The position numbers and the translations under genes were made by a program. Shown here piece by piece: positions 6,576 to 15,429 of a stretch of 57,817 bases of DNA (within the stretch, counting starts at the first letter, position 1; each line of letters starts with the position of its first letter). Source of the stretch: Candidatus Sericytochromatia bacterium. GTDB taxonomy: Bacteria > Cyanobacteriota > Sericytochromatia > UBA7694. The stretch covers positions 1-57,817 of the forward strand of contig JADMKE010000034.1 of assembly GCA_018780035.1 (NCBI GenBank), read 5' to 3'. The notes below the pieces were generated by a model. It was not told the origin of the DNA, made no database searches, and saw only the letters and a list, made by a program, of their open reading frames with translations.

Positions 6576-7073
6576 ATGCAAATTGATGTCTTGCCCGCTA
6601 CACCCGACCAGCAACCGATTCTGGCAAATTTGCTGGAGCTCTATAGCCATGATTTCAGTGAGTTTGTCGAAGTCAAACTCGGGGCTGACGGCCGCTTTGG
6701 TTATCCGCGGCTGCCCTTGTATTGGCGCGAGACGCATCGCCATCCCTTTCTGATTAGAGCAGATGGCGAACTGGCGGGCCTGGTGCTGGTGCAACAGGGC
6801 TCTCAAATCACAGGGGCACCCGAAATCTGGGACGTGGCTGAGTTCTTCATCTTACGCAGCTACCGCCGCCATGGTGTGGGCCTACAAGCTGCTCTTGCCG
6901 TCTGGCAAAGGTTCACAGGCGATTGGGAAATACGGGTGACGGCCCGCAACACGGGCGCACATGATTTTTGGCAGCGGACCATCAGCACCTTCACGGGCCA
7001 ACCGACTCAAAGCGAGCTTAAAGAATCAGCCAGCAAAAGCCAGTACCTGTTCTCGTTTAGGTCTCTGGCCTGA
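6576..7073 (+). CDS. GNAT family N-acetyltransferase
   Basis: A 165-residue acetyltransferase of the GNAT fold. Recognisable parts are an N-terminal ATPDQQPILANLLELY helix region, the beta-hairpin ADGELAGLVLV, the core strand DVAEFFILRSYRRHGVG with the acetyl-CoA pyrophosphate-binding R/H-G-V-G turn (about residues 90-102), and a following helix and N-x-G-A-H-D-F-W segment (about 125-135) common near the C-terminus. The substrate cannot be predicted. It stands alone between an IS fragment and the ATPase/TOPRIM pair, which is transcribed convergently toward it. Confidence 0.85.
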   Translation: MQIDVLPATPDQQPILANLLELYSHDFSEFVEVKLGADGRFGYPRLPLYWRETHRHPFLIRADGELAGLVLVQQGSQITGAPEIWDVAEFFILRSYRRHGVGLQAALAVWQRFTGDWEIRVTARNTGAHDFWQRTISTFTGQPTQSELKESASKSQYLFSFRSLA

Positions 7074-7162
7074 GTGACCGAAAAAGCTTCTGGGCTCGGA
7101 TTCTCTTGTAACAGATGATCATAAAAATAAGATTACATAATTCATTTTAAAACAGTTCGATT

Positions 7163-7903
7163 TCATCGATGGAAAGCAGCTTGTTCTATTGCGTGTGCCA
7201 ACGATTGTTTAAATTCTAAAAAACTAGGCATCATAATACGTTCAGGATCTATCTTGCCTGAGAGAACCCATTCAGCTTGTTGCTCAGCTGTGGGTGAGTA
7301 TGTCAGAAATTGCTCCAATTGATTTTTGAGTGAATTGGGGCTAGCATCATTACCTGGCGCATCTTCCAGCCCCTCACAAGACAGATAATTGTTTTTGAGC
7401 GCACATAAAATCCAAGCTTCTGATTTCGGACGCGGTATCATCGGCACCCCGGTATCAAACTGAACTTCTTTAAATCCCCGCAGGACAGAGTCAACTTTTT
7501 CACGCCAAGTCTGTCTGGACATGCTTCGGCTGGCATCGGCATCCCGAAACAAGACTGCGATGGTGGGTGTGTTTCTTTTTTCCTGTTTCTCTAAAGCCAA
7601 ACGCCCCAAAGCCTGGGCATTGCGTGTAAAAAAACCTGTATTTTTACCGTGTTTGATTCCGGGCAGTAATGGCGATTTTTTCTTTGCTCCCGCCTTTGCT
7701 TGCTGCGCCAATTCTGATTCATTGATCAAAACAACGCAATCAGCTCCAGCATGATGGCTTTCAATCAGAGAATAATCAAGCTGGGAGGCCAAAAGTTGAA
7801 CCACGATCCAGGCCATGGGTCCAGGTTCAAAAACCAGACCAGAAGCACTGGGCCGAAGTTGCCCCAGATCTGTTTTGCCCTCACCTGCGAGCATTAAAAT
7901 CAT
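7163..7903 (-). CDS. TOPRIM-like protein, second gene of an ATPase/TOPRIM pair
   Basis: A 246-residue protein that starts with MLAGEGKTDLG (acidic E8), has a central VLFRDADAS with D121 and D123, and then GVPMIPRPKSEAWILCALKNN. An early glutamate after a hydrophobic strand and a later DxD after another strand form the TOPRIM nuclease pattern; this is a motif-level call, not a family match. Its ATG overlaps the stop of the upstream ATPase gene (ATGA), so translation is coupled. Overlapping ABC-type ATPase and TOPRIM genes are the layout of several anti-phage systems (OLD-like and PARIS-like). Whether it is a nuclease is inference. Confidence 0.6.
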   Translation of the reverse strand: MILMLAGEGKTDLGQLRPSASGLVFEPGPMAWIVVQLLASQLDYSLIESHHAGADCVVLINESELAQQAKAGAKKKSPLLPGIKHGKNTGFFTRNAQALGRLALEKQEKRNTPTIAVLFRDADASRSMSRQTWREKVDSVLRGFKEVQFDTGVPMIPRPKSEAWILCALKNNYLSCEGLEDAPGNDASPNSLKNQLEQFLTYSPTAEQQAEWVLSGKIDPERIMMPSFLEFKQSLAHAIEQAAFHR

Positions 7904-9111
7904 GGGAGAGTTGGGTCCAAAGCCAGAGCCTCTTGGGTCATGGCTTCCAAATCCACATCGACAAAGACCTCTCCTGGCCCGAGCAATTCCAGGCGTTTTT
8001 TAGGTGTGGGCAAATCAAAGAAACGCACGGCCTTCGTTCCTCCTTGGGAATCACGGTAGAGCAAAATGACCGCTTCTTTCGCGATCTCGTCAGGCAGCCA
8101 ATTCAACAGGGAAGGGCTGTGAGTCGTAACAAAAATTTGTTGGGGTGCTTGTAATAAATGGGCCACCAATTTGGGCATCAGCTCTGGGTTGATACCATTT
8201 TCGATTTCGTCAAAGAGCAGGCAATGCGGTATCACCTGTTTTTTAGATGGCTTTTTTTCCCCATTTTCGGGGGGCAGGGTCTGGGCCAGGATCGCTAAAA
8301 TGCGCAACATGCCGTCATTTAGATGCCGTGCATCAGTCAACAACGGTTTGTTTTTTGAGTTGCGCCAGCCTTCAGTCACTTTGAGTTCTTTCCAGCCAGC
8401 CCGCAATGCGCTGGTTTCGACTTTTTCCACTTGAGGGTAAAAGCCTTGCAAAGCGCTTAACAATTGCTCTTTGCGGGCTTTGCTCAAACCGTGTAAATAC
8501 GCGGAAAGCCGTTCTCCACCATAGCCAATGTTTTCTCCCTCTTTGGCACGGCGGCGCATGGCCTGGGGCGTGAGCATGTCCAAGGAACGCAAGCCGGAGA
8601 GGTATGTTTTGACAGCATGAATGGCCGGGTGCAGAGTTTCGGTGTCGAGAATGGAAAGAACAGAACCTTTGTAACTTAAACCTTTGGGGTATTCATATGT
8701 TTTGCCTGAACCGAAAAAAAGTGAGACCCGACCGTCTTCTAAAACAAACTGAGAGCGATCTTTTGCCATAAATATATCTTCATGAGTACATCTCATCAGA
8801 GACGGATTAAACGCAAAATCCCAACTGATTTCACCCAGGTTTTTAAAATAAAACTCTACATTTCCATATATTACTCTCTGTTGTGATAAGTGGTTGAGTA
8901 AATCATTGGATTTCCACTCTCGTCTCTTTAACCATTCTTCAATAGTTCCACTCATCAATTGGCTGCAAAAGTCAAATCCTTGAAGCAGACTGGTTTTACC
9001 TGAGCCATTTAAACCAATTAGACAGGTGAAAGGCGAAAGGTGAAAATGCATATCACCCAAATCAAAAGCATCCAATGATTTAAAGTTTTCAAAAGAAATA
9101 GATGTAATCAT
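7900..9111 (-). CDS. AAA/ABC-type ATPase (AAA_21-like), first gene of a candidate defence pair
   Basis: A 403-residue ATPase of the SMC/ABC-like class found in OLD, RecF-like and defence proteins. It begins ITSISFENFKSL, has Walker A GLNGSGKT (residues 33-40), a coiled or inserted middle section, Walker B LLFDEIENGIN (about 300-310), and the H-loop segment IFVTTHSPSLLNWLP. The C-terminal ~60 residues (FFDLPTPKKRLELLGPGE) may contact the partner. It overlaps the TOPRIM-like gene by 4 nt. The pair lacks a reverse transcriptase, helicase or methylase in view, so it would be a stand-alone two-gene module. Confidence 0.8.
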   Translation of the reverse strand: MITSISFENFKSLDAFDLGDMHFHLSPFTCLIGLNGSGKTSLLQGFDFCSQLMSGTIEEWLKRREWKSNDLLNHLSQQRVIYGNVEFYFKNLGEISWDFAFNPSLMRCTHEDIFMAKDRSQFVLEDGRVSLFFGSGKTYEYPKGLSYKGSVLSILDTETLHPAIHAVKTYLSGLRSLDMLTPQAMRRRAKEGENIGYGGERLSAYLHGLSKARKEQLLSALQGFYPQVEKVETSALRAGWKELKVTEGWRNSKNKPLLTDARHLNDGMLRILAILAQTLPPENGEKKPSKKQVIPHCLLFDEIENGINPELMPKLVAHLLQAPQQIFVTTHSPSLLNWLPDEIAKEAVILLYRDSQGGTKAVRFFDLPTPKKRLELLGPGEVFVDVDLEAMTQEALALDPTLP

Positions 9112-9149
9112 AGAATCTATTTTAAGCGCAAAAGTTCATGAATCCAAAT

Positions 9150-10634
9150 TCACAAAATCTTGCTGCTGTGCTCTTTGCCGTCGTAGCTCAAGAGTTTGCG
9201 CCGGTCATCGACAATGGTTTCGAGATTGGTCGGGCGCTTCCAGACCTTGTAGAGATTGGCAAGGGTGTCTTGGGCATAGTCGAGTTTGAGGTCCACGCCC
9301 GTGTGGGTGTGCACCAAATACAGCTCGCCCCGGTTGTCGTGATTGGCATCGACAATTTCAATCGCCGGTTCGCCAAAATTGGTCAAAGAGGTCAGCAGCT
9401 TGCTCTTGATATCTTCGTATTGACGCGAGGCAATTTCGTATTGCTCGCTGGAGCCATTGTATTCAAAGGTAAAGAGCTTGAGCCGTTCGCAAAGCTCCAT
9501 CGTCAAAAATTCGTCCAAAAACATCACATCACTGTAGACCTTGCGCACTTCGAAGATCTTCTGGCGGCCGAGGCCCAGGGCTTTGTCCCAATTGCGCTTT
9601 TCTTCGTAAGAGCTGCACTCTTCGTAATCGCGGCCAAAGCGCCCAGTATTCCAGCGCTCTTCGATATCTCGGTAAATTTCCAGGCCAATTTTGTAGGGGT
9701 TGAGTTGCCGAGCGCTCATGGCCATGGTGCCCGAGTGTAAGTCGGCAAAATCCACAATTTCACTGGCGGTGGCAGCACGTTGGGTCATGATCACCGAATG
9801 CCAATAGCTGGCCCAGCCCTCGTTCATGATTTTGGTGGCGCGCTGAGGAGCAAAATACAGGGCCTCGTCGCGCACAATCGAGAGGATTTCACTCTGCCAA
9901 TTTTCGAGTGGGGCATTTTCCATCAAAAACAGCAGAATATCCCGGTAGGGCTCGTTGGGAAAACGGTCTTTGCGGCGCTGCTGTTCTTCTTTGTACTGCC
10001 GCTCTTGCTCTTCGATATACTCTTTGGGGTTGATGTATTTTTCCATATGCGGCTTGGAGCGCAGCCGGAAATTCGGCGTTTGGTCGATGGCTTCTTCGGC
10101 GTAGCCATAGGGCTTTTTATCCTGTCTGCGGATATGGTTGGTGTGGAAGTCGATCAGATTTTCGAGTGAGAGCGCGGTGTCTAAAAAGGCCTCGACATTG
10201 TCTTCGCCAAAGCGCTCGATATACTGCCGAACTTGGGTGCCGTGGTTGGCCATCACGTCCATCATTTTGCGGTTGGTGTGGGCAAAACAGGCATTGTTTT
10301 TAAAGAAATCGCAATGGGCATAGACATGGGCCATAATGGTTTTTTGGTCCACATCGCGGTTGCAATTCATCAGATAGGCATAACAGGGATCGGTGTTAAT
10401 CACCAACTCGTAGATTTTGGAGAGGCCATAGGCATACGATTTGCTCAACTTATTGTATTCCATGCCAAAGCGCCAATGGGGGTAGCGCACGGGAAACCCG
10501 TCATAAGCCGCGATCTGGTTCATGGTTTCGAAGTCGATCATTTCATAGACCACTTCAAAGAAATCCAGGCCATAATCTTTGGCGATGGATTCAATCTGTT
10601 TGCGTGTGGCTTCGAGTTCGGGGGTGAGTTGCAT
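9150..10634 (-). CDS. spoVR: SpoVR family protein
   Basis: A 494-residue SpoVR/YcgB-type protein. Typical stretches are YGLDFFEVVYEMIDFETMNQIAAYDGFPVRYPHWRFGMEY near the N-terminus, FAHTNRKMMDVMANHGTQVRQYIERFG, and NEGWASYWHSVIMTQRA in the middle (HE/EGWAS motif). In Bacillus the family affects spore cortex. In Gram-negative bacteria it is co-expressed with prkA and yeaH in stationary phase and nitrogen stress. It is the last gene of prkA-yeaH-spoVR here, 3 nt after yeaH, and is full length for the family. The biochemical activity is not established. Confidence 0.95.
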   Translation of the reverse strand: MQLTPELEATRKQIESIAKDYGLDFFEVVYEMIDFETMNQIAAYDGFPVRYPHWRFGMEYNKLSKSYAYGLSKIYELVINTDPCYAYLMNCNRDVDQKTIMAHVYAHCDFFKNNACFAHTNRKMMDVMANHGTQVRQYIERFGEDNVEAFLDTALSLENLIDFHTNHIRRQDKKPYGYAEEAIDQTPNFRLRSKPHMEKYINPKEYIEEQERQYKEEQQRRKDRFPNEPYRDILLFLMENAPLENWQSEILSIVRDEALYFAPQRATKIMNEGWASYWHSVIMTQRAATASEIVDFADLHSGTMAMSARQLNPYKIGLEIYRDIEERWNTGRFGRDYEECSSYEEKRNWDKALGLGRQKIFEVRKVYSDVMFLDEFLTMELCERLKLFTFEYNGSSEQYEIASRQYEDIKSKLLTSLTNFGEPAIEIVDANHDNRGELYLVHTHTGVDLKLDYAQDTLANLYKVWKRPTNLETIVDDRRKLLSYDGKEHSSKIL

Positions 10635-10637
10635 AAC

Positions 10638-11747
10638 TTATTTTCCTGTGCTCAGAAAAGTCTTGATCCCTTTGATAATCGCGTCTTTATTTTCAATTTT
10701 GACCAGCGAGACCTTTTCGTCGTTGGCAAAGTGTTTGGTCAGTTCTTTGATAAACTTGCCGCTGCCATAGCGGCTTTCGACCTGACCATAACAGAAGAGG
10801 TTACACGCGGGCAGCAATTGCTCTTTGATAATCCGCACGCTCTCTTCGTTGTCGCGCTCGGACCAATTGTCACCATCGGAGAAGTGAAAGGGATAAATAT
10901 TCCACTGCTCGGGCGGGTATTCTTCGGCGATCATTTTGGCACACATTTTGTAGGCCGAAGAGATCACGGTGCCGCCACTTTCACGCATCCTGAAAAAAGT
11001 ATCTTTGTCCACCTCTTGGGCCACGGTATCGTGCACAATATACCGGGTTTTGAGGCCCTTGTAATGGGTGCGCAGCCAGGTGTCGATCCAGAAAGAGGTG
11101 ATGCGCACAATTTCTTTCTGCTCTTCTTCCATCGAACCGGAAACGTCCATCATCAAGATGATCACGGCATTGGTGAGGGGTTCGGGCACCATTTGACGGT
11201 AGCGAAAGCGCAAATCCTGGCGAATGGGCACAATGATCGGGTCTTCGGCATTGTATTCACCTGAGGAAATTTGGCGCTTGAGGGCCTCTTTGTAAGAGCG
11301 TTTGAAGTGGCGCAGCGAGTTGGGGCCCACATGGGTGATGCCCCGGTAGCGGCCTTTCATGCTCTGGATATCTTCGCTGCCACGCGGTTCAATCCGGGGC
11401 AACTCCAACTCTTCAGCCATGATCTCAACCAATTCGTCGAAGGTCAGCTCAACTTCGAGAGCGTGTTGGCCCTCTTTGTCTCCAGCTTGACCAGAACCCT
11501 GGCCTTCACCCTCTTCGCCACCAACCGGATCACCCTCTTCGCCATCGCCGGAGCCCACGCCCCCGCCTTTATTGCCGTCGAGCTTAAAGTGCGGGATGTC
11601 GATCTGAGGAATGGGAATCGAGACAATGTCTTTGCCCTGTTTGCCCATCATCTCACCTTGGGAGATGTATTTCTTCAGATTTTCGCGCACCTTGCCGCGG
11701 ATGATGCGTTTAAAGCGCCCAACATCCTTGTCAATTTTGGTGTCCAT
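10638..11747 (-). CDS. yeaH: YeaH/YhbH family protein (DUF444), VWA-like
   Basis: A 369-residue DUF444 protein with a von Willebrand A-type MIDAS segment, [16 protein letters not shown] (about residue 190), and the family stretch [16 protein letters not shown]. An acidic, glycine-rich low-complexity region ([20 protein letters not shown], about residues 60-80) separates the basic N-terminus from the VWA-like domain. It is encoded between prkA and spoVR with 3-nt gaps on both sides, so the three are co-translated. In other bacteria this trio responds to starvation. A metal-dependent adhesion-type interaction with PrkA or SpoVR is plausible but not shown. Confidence 0.95.
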   Translation of the reverse strand: MDTKIDKDVGRFKRIIRGKVRENLKKYISQGEMMGKQGKDIVSIPIPQIDIPHFKLDGNKGGGVGSGDGEEGDPVGGEEGEGQGSGQAGDKEGQHALEVELTFDELVEIMAEELELPRIEPRGSEDIQSMKGRYRGITHVGPNSLRHFKRSYKEALKRQISSGEYNAEDPIIVPIRQDLRFRYRQMVPEPLTNAVIILMMDVSGSMEEEQKEIVRITSFWIDTWLRTHYKGLKTRYIVHDTVAQEVDKDTFFRMRESGGTVISSAYKMCAKMIAEEYPPEQWNIYPFHFSDGDNWSERDNEESVRIIKEQLLPACNLFCYGQVESRYGSGKFIKELTKHFANDEKVSLVKIENKDAIIKGIKTFLSTGK

Positions 11748-11750
11748 GTT

Positions 11751-13790
11751 TTAGCGATCCTTCACGTCACCCCGGGCGAAGATACTGGCCACGAAGTTGA
11801 GCACATCGGTGGCAGACGCTTCGTTATACCCGTAGTTTTTGATCAGGCGCTCTTTGACGATGTCGATTTGCTGTTGGGCTTTTTCGTCCATCACATTGCT
11901 GAGCAAACTGGTCAATTTGATCGAGTCTTTGCGGTCTTCGAAGAGTTTCAGCTCCAGGGCTTTTTGCAGGCGGGCATTGGTATTGTACTCAAAGGTCCGG
12001 CCTTCGATTGCCAGGGCGCCGATATAGTTCATGATCTCGCGGCGGAAGTCGTCTTTGCGACTTTCGGGAATGTCGATCTTCTCTTCGATGGCGCGCATCA
12101 GGTTTTCATCGGGCTGTTCGTAATTGCCCGTGTATTTGTTTTTGACCTTTTCCTTTTGGGTATAGGCTTTGACATTTTCGATATAATTGCCGCAGAGGTT
12201 GCGAATGGCGTCTTCGTCAGCCGAGATGGCTCGCTGAACTTCGCTTTTGACGATGTTTTCGTATTCCTCTTTGACGGTGGCCAGCAGCTCTTTGTACTTC
12301 TTTTTGTCGTCTTCGTTGACGATCAGCGAGTGGTGTTTGAGCCCGGCGTCGAGTTCGTTCATGACCATAAAGGGGTTGATGTATTTCTCATCGGCGTATT
12401 TGACCAGGGCATTGGAGATCTTGTCCTGGATATAGCGGGGAGAAATACCATTCATGCCTTCGCGCACGGCTTCTTTGCGCAGCTCTTTGACATTGTCTTC
12501 GGTAAAACCTGGCACCATCTGGCCATTGTAGAGCTTGAGCTTCTGCAAGAGGGTCAATTGGTGTTTCTTGGGTTCTTCCAAACGCGAGAGCACGGCCCAC
12601 ATCGCGGCAATTTCAATCGTGTGGGGGGCGATGTGCATGTCTTTGATCTTGTTGGAATTAAAGTCTTTTTCGTAGACTTTGATTTCTTCACTCAGACGGG
12701 TAATATACGGCACGTCGATTTTGATCGTGCGGTCGCGCAGCGCTTCCATAAATTCGTTGTTCTGGAGCTTGCGGTACTCAGGCTCGTTGGTGTGGCCAAG
12801 AATCACTTCATCGATGTCGGTTTGGGCAAATTTCTTGGGTTTGATCTTGTGCTCTTGCGAGGCAGTCAAAAGGTCATACAAGAAGGCCACATCGAGTTTA
12901 AGTACTTCGATGAATTCAATAATGCCGCGGTTGGCGACGTTAAACTCGCCATCAAAATTAAAGGCGCGGGGGTCGGAATCGCTGCCATACTCGGCGATTT
13001 TGCGGTAATTGATATCCCCGCTCAACTCGGTTGAGTCTTGGTTCTTTTCGTCTTTGGGCTGAAAAGTACCAATCCCTGAACGGTCGCGCTCGGAGATAAT
13101 CATGCGACGGACCTTGATATGTTTGATCAATTCGCTCCAATCGCCTTTGTATTTGCTCATGAAATGGGCGTAATAATAGCGGCAGAGGGGGTTGAGATCA
13201 CCCAAAATGCGAATTTGCTCATTGTCGGGTAACGAGGCGTTGATCTTGGCCAGCACCTCTTTGCGCACCTCTTCGGGCAGGAGTTTCAGCGGCTCTTCGT
13301 GCATCGGGCTGGGTACTTCTGTTCCGTCTTCGAGGATCCAGGAATAGGTGTACATGATCCCTTCGGGGGTGCGGGAATAGAGCTCCAGGCTCTTTTTGAG
13401 CAGGCGGGCCACGGTCGATTTGGATGAGCCGACTGGGCCGTGTAAGAGAATCACGCGTTTTTCGGTGCCGTAGCGGCGGGCGGCAGCTTTGAGCACCTGC
13501 ACCAATTTCATCAGGTGGATGTCCAGGCCAAAGATCGCATCGCCGCCATTGCCGTAGGGGTCGTTAAAAAATTTATAGCGGGTGATTTTTTTCTTGTATT
13601 CGGTGTATTCTTCGCTGCCGAAGGATATCACCATGTCGTAGACACGCTGAAAGGCGGAGCGGGCCACTTTGGGGTTCTTTGCTACGATATCGAGGTACTC
13701 TTCGTAGCTGCCTTCCCACCAGAGTTCCTTAAATTCTTCGGTATTCTGTAGGGATTTGACGATGGATAACAGTTCAGAGCCGTTTCCCAT
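11751..13790 (-). CDS. prkA: PrkA family serine protein kinase / AAA+ protein
   Basis: A 679-residue PrkA with the AAA+ domain N-terminal. The P-loop is [12 protein letters not shown] (about residues 111-122), with downstream [13 protein letters not shown] and an [18 protein letters not shown] segment characteristic of PrkA, and [16 protein letters not shown]. The C-terminal third is the PrkA helical domain. The ATG at 13790 is chosen: AAGGAG lies 11 nt upstream, whereas the alternative GTG at 13802 sits directly on that site. It is the first gene of the prkA-yeaH-spoVR operon. In enterics and Bacillus the protein is linked to stress and stationary-phase physiology, as kinase or AAA+ protease-like. 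Confidence 0.95.
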   Translation of the reverse strand: MGNGSELLSIVKSLQNTEEFKELWWEGSYEEYLDIVAKNPKVARSAFQRVYDMVISFGSEEYTEYKKKITRYKFFNDPYGNGGDAIFGLDIHLMKLVQVLKAAARRYGTEKRVILLHGPVGSSKSTVARLLKKSLELYSRTPEGIMYTYSWILEDGTEVPSPMHEEPLKLLPEEVRKEVLAKINASLPDNEQIRILGDLNPLCRYYYAHFMSKYKGDWSELIKHIKVRRMIISERDRSGIGTFQPKDEKNQDSTELSGDINYRKIAEYGSDSDPRAFNFDGEFNVANRGIIEFIEVLKLDVAFLYDLLTASQEHKIKPKKFAQTDIDEVILGHTNEPEYRKLQNNEFMEALRDRTIKIDVPYITRLSEEIKVYEKDFNSNKIKDMHIAPHTIEIAAMWAVLSRLEEPKKHQLTLLQKLKLYNGQMVPGFTEDNVKELRKEAVREGMNGISPRYIQDKISNALVKYADEKYINPFMVMNELDAGLKHHSLIVNEDDKKKYKELLATVKEEYENIVKSEVQRAISADEDAIRNLCGNYIENVKAYTQKEKVKNKYTGNYEQPDENLMRAIEEKIDIPESRKDDFRREIMNYIGALAIEGRTFEYNTNARLQKALELKLFEDRKDSIKLTSLLSNVMDEKAQQQIDIVKERLIKNYGYNEASATDVLNFVASIFARGDVKDR

Positions 13791-13846
13791 GGCTGTTTGC
13801 ACTCCTTTTGCCTGATTGAATTACTATGCCACAATGTTGGTTCGGG

Positions 13847-14074
13847 TTAAGTACCGCTGGTCACGCCAGCGATTTCTGGGGAAAGTTCGAACAGGTCTGA
13901 GGGCTGGCAATTTAACACCTGGCACAATTGCTCCAGGTGGCGCAGCCGAATCATGGTGGGATGGGCTTCTTTGAGTTGTTGAATGGTATTGCGATGTACA
14001 CCCATGCGCTCTGCCAGCATTTTATTGCTGATTCGGCGTTCTTTCATGCATTCTCGTAATTTCCATTTTAACAC
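13847..14074 (-). CDS. Small XRE/Cro-type HTH regulator
   Basis: A 75-residue protein that is almost entirely one helix-turn-helix domain of the Cro/C1 type (HTH_26-like): MLKWKLRECMKERRISNKMLAERMGVHRNTIQQLKE, then LEQLCQVLNCQPSDLFEL. Such minimal regulators bind short inverted repeats as dimers. It is transcribed in the same direction as the prkA operon, 57 nt upstream of its start, so it may regulate or be co-transcribed with that operon. A start-codon ATG at 14074 has AAGGTG about 5 nt upstream. Confidence 0.85.
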   Translation of the reverse strand: MLKWKLRECMKERRISNKMLAERMGVHRNTIQQLKEAHPTMIRLRHLEQLCQVLNCQPSDLFELSPEIAGVTSGT

Positions 14075-14097
14075 CTTGGAAGCTGCTCCTTCCCTCG

Positions 14098-14113
14098 TTA
14101 GCTATGATACTAA
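14098..14113. promoter_or_regulatory. Possible operator upstream of the XRE gene
   Basis: TTAGCTATGATACTAA is an imperfect palindrome (TTAG...CTAA) 24 nt upstream of the XRE start. It contains TATCAT on the minus strand, a possible -10. Its position would suit autoregulation. Only one site is seen, so this is weak. Confidence 0.25.
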
Positions 14114-14305
14114 CACAAAGCTCTAAGAGAAATCCAGCGACTTGCACAGCATTTTTGTGCATTGATTGTTGTGCAGGCAAAGTGAAAACCGCAAGGGGTA
14201 TTTGGCTCCAGTTTACACTTACTCAATGTTAGACTGAATTGGTTGTGGGTCTCTTTTTTCTTTCTAACCGCAGCCTAAAACCTAACCCCTAAAACCTATC
14301 TAACC

Positions 14306-15361
14306 ATGTCTGAAACGCCCATCCTCAAACCCACTGCCTCTGCACTTGCCGATGCCGCCTCGTTGCTGCAAAGTGGCGATGTGGTGGCCATGCCCACTGA
14401 GACGGTTTATGGTCTGGCGGCTTCGCTTTGGTCAGAAGCCGGTTTGATGCGGATTTTTACTAGCAAAGAGCGGCCCCAATTTGACCCCTTGATTGTGCAT
14501 TTGAGTACGGAGATGGCGGCAAACCCGAAGTTGATGGCTGAATTGGTGAATTTTGAGACTCTTTCGCCGAGTTGGAAAAAGCAGGTTGCGGTTTTGACAG
14601 CTGCTTTTTGGCCCGGCCCGCTCACACTGGTTCTGCCCAAAACGGCCAAAGTGCCAGATTTGGCCACATCGGGTTTGGCCACAATTGCCCTGCGTGTACC
14701 TGCCCATCCGGTGGCCCAGGCCCTGATTCAGGCTGCTGGAGCCCCTTTGGCGGCTCCCAGTGCCAACCGCTTTGGCCGCATCAGCCCCACCACGGCCCAG
14801 GCCGTGTTTGAAGAACTCGTTGGACGCATTCCCCTGATTCTCGATGGCGGCCCCTGTGAGGTGGGGCTGGAGTCCACCGTACTGGGTTGGGATCAGGCCG
14901 GGCGTCCGCAGATTTTAAGGCCGGGGCAGATTTCTGCGACAGAATTGGCAGCGGTCTTGGGCTGTGAGGTGCTCGAAGCGACTTTGCATCCAGCGGAGAT
15001 TCAAGCGCCGGGCATGCTCAAAAACCACTATGCCCCGCTGAAACCCTTGTTTTTATTGCCGCCTGACTGGCAGCCTGGGCAGGTTTTGCCTGAAAATCCT
15101 GCAGGTCTGCTAAACCCTTCGCCTCAGGCCGGCTATTTATTGCTGGCCGGAGAGCCACAGGCCCTTTCGGGCCAATTAAACGGCCCCATTTTCACGCTCA
15201 GCCCCCATGGGGAGCGTGATCTCTGTGCCCGCCATCTCTTTGCGGCCCTGCGCAGCCTTGATGCCAGTGAGGCAGATTATCTTTGGGCTGAATTGCCTCC
15301 CGAGTCCACAGGGTTGGGCCATGCCATTGCCAACCGTCTGCGTAAAGCTGCTGGGGTTTGA
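14306..15361 (+). CDS. tsaC: L-threonylcarbamoyladenylate synthase (Sua5/YwlC/TsaC type)
   Basis: A 351-residue enzyme that makes threonylcarbamoyl-AMP from threonine, bicarbonate and ATP for the t6A37 tRNA modification. The catalytic YrdC domain (about residues 12-205) shows GDVVAMPTETVYGLAA, KERPQFDPLIVHL, FWPGPLTLVLP, ALRVPAHPVA, PLAAPSANRFGRISPT, and GGPCEVGLESTVLGW ending IQ/LRPGQI. A C-terminal extension of about 110 residues (NHYAPLKPLFLLP onward) marks the long Sua5 form rather than the short TsaC. It is monocistronic and ends at a bidirectional terminator. Confidence 0.95.
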   Translation: MSETPILKPTASALADAASLLQSGDVVAMPTETVYGLAASLWSEAGLMRIFTSKERPQFDPLIVHLSTEMAANPKLMAELVNFETLSPSWKKQVAVLTAAFWPGPLTLVLPKTAKVPDLATSGLATIALRVPAHPVAQALIQAAGAPLAAPSANRFGRISPTTAQAVFEELVGRIPLILDGGPCEVGLESTVLGWDQAGRPQILRPGQISATELAAVLGCEVLEATLHPAEIQAPGMLKNHYAPLKPLFLLPPDWQPGQVLPENPAGLLNPSPQAGYLLLAGEPQALSGQLNGPIFTLSPHGERDLCARHLFAALRSLDASEADYLWAELPPESTGLGHAIANRLRKAAGV

Positions 15362-15375
15362 GTTTTTTGCAGATG

Positions 15376-15403
15376 AAAAGCCCCCGTTCATGCGGGGGCT
15401 TTT
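15376..15403. terminator. Bidirectional intrinsic terminator
   Basis: AAAAGCCCCCG and CGGGGGCTTTT form an 11-bp stem around TTCATG, with a T-run on each strand. It lies between the convergent tsaC gene and the lipoprotein gene and can serve both. Confidence 0.9.
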
Positions 15404-15429
15404 GGATATTTCTGTGATTAAGCCTGGGC

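Noticed and set aside
10233..13034. Long plus-strand frames opposite prkA, yeaH and spoVR
   Set aside because: They are shadows of well-supported genes; F/H/V-rich composition is typical of antisense frames.
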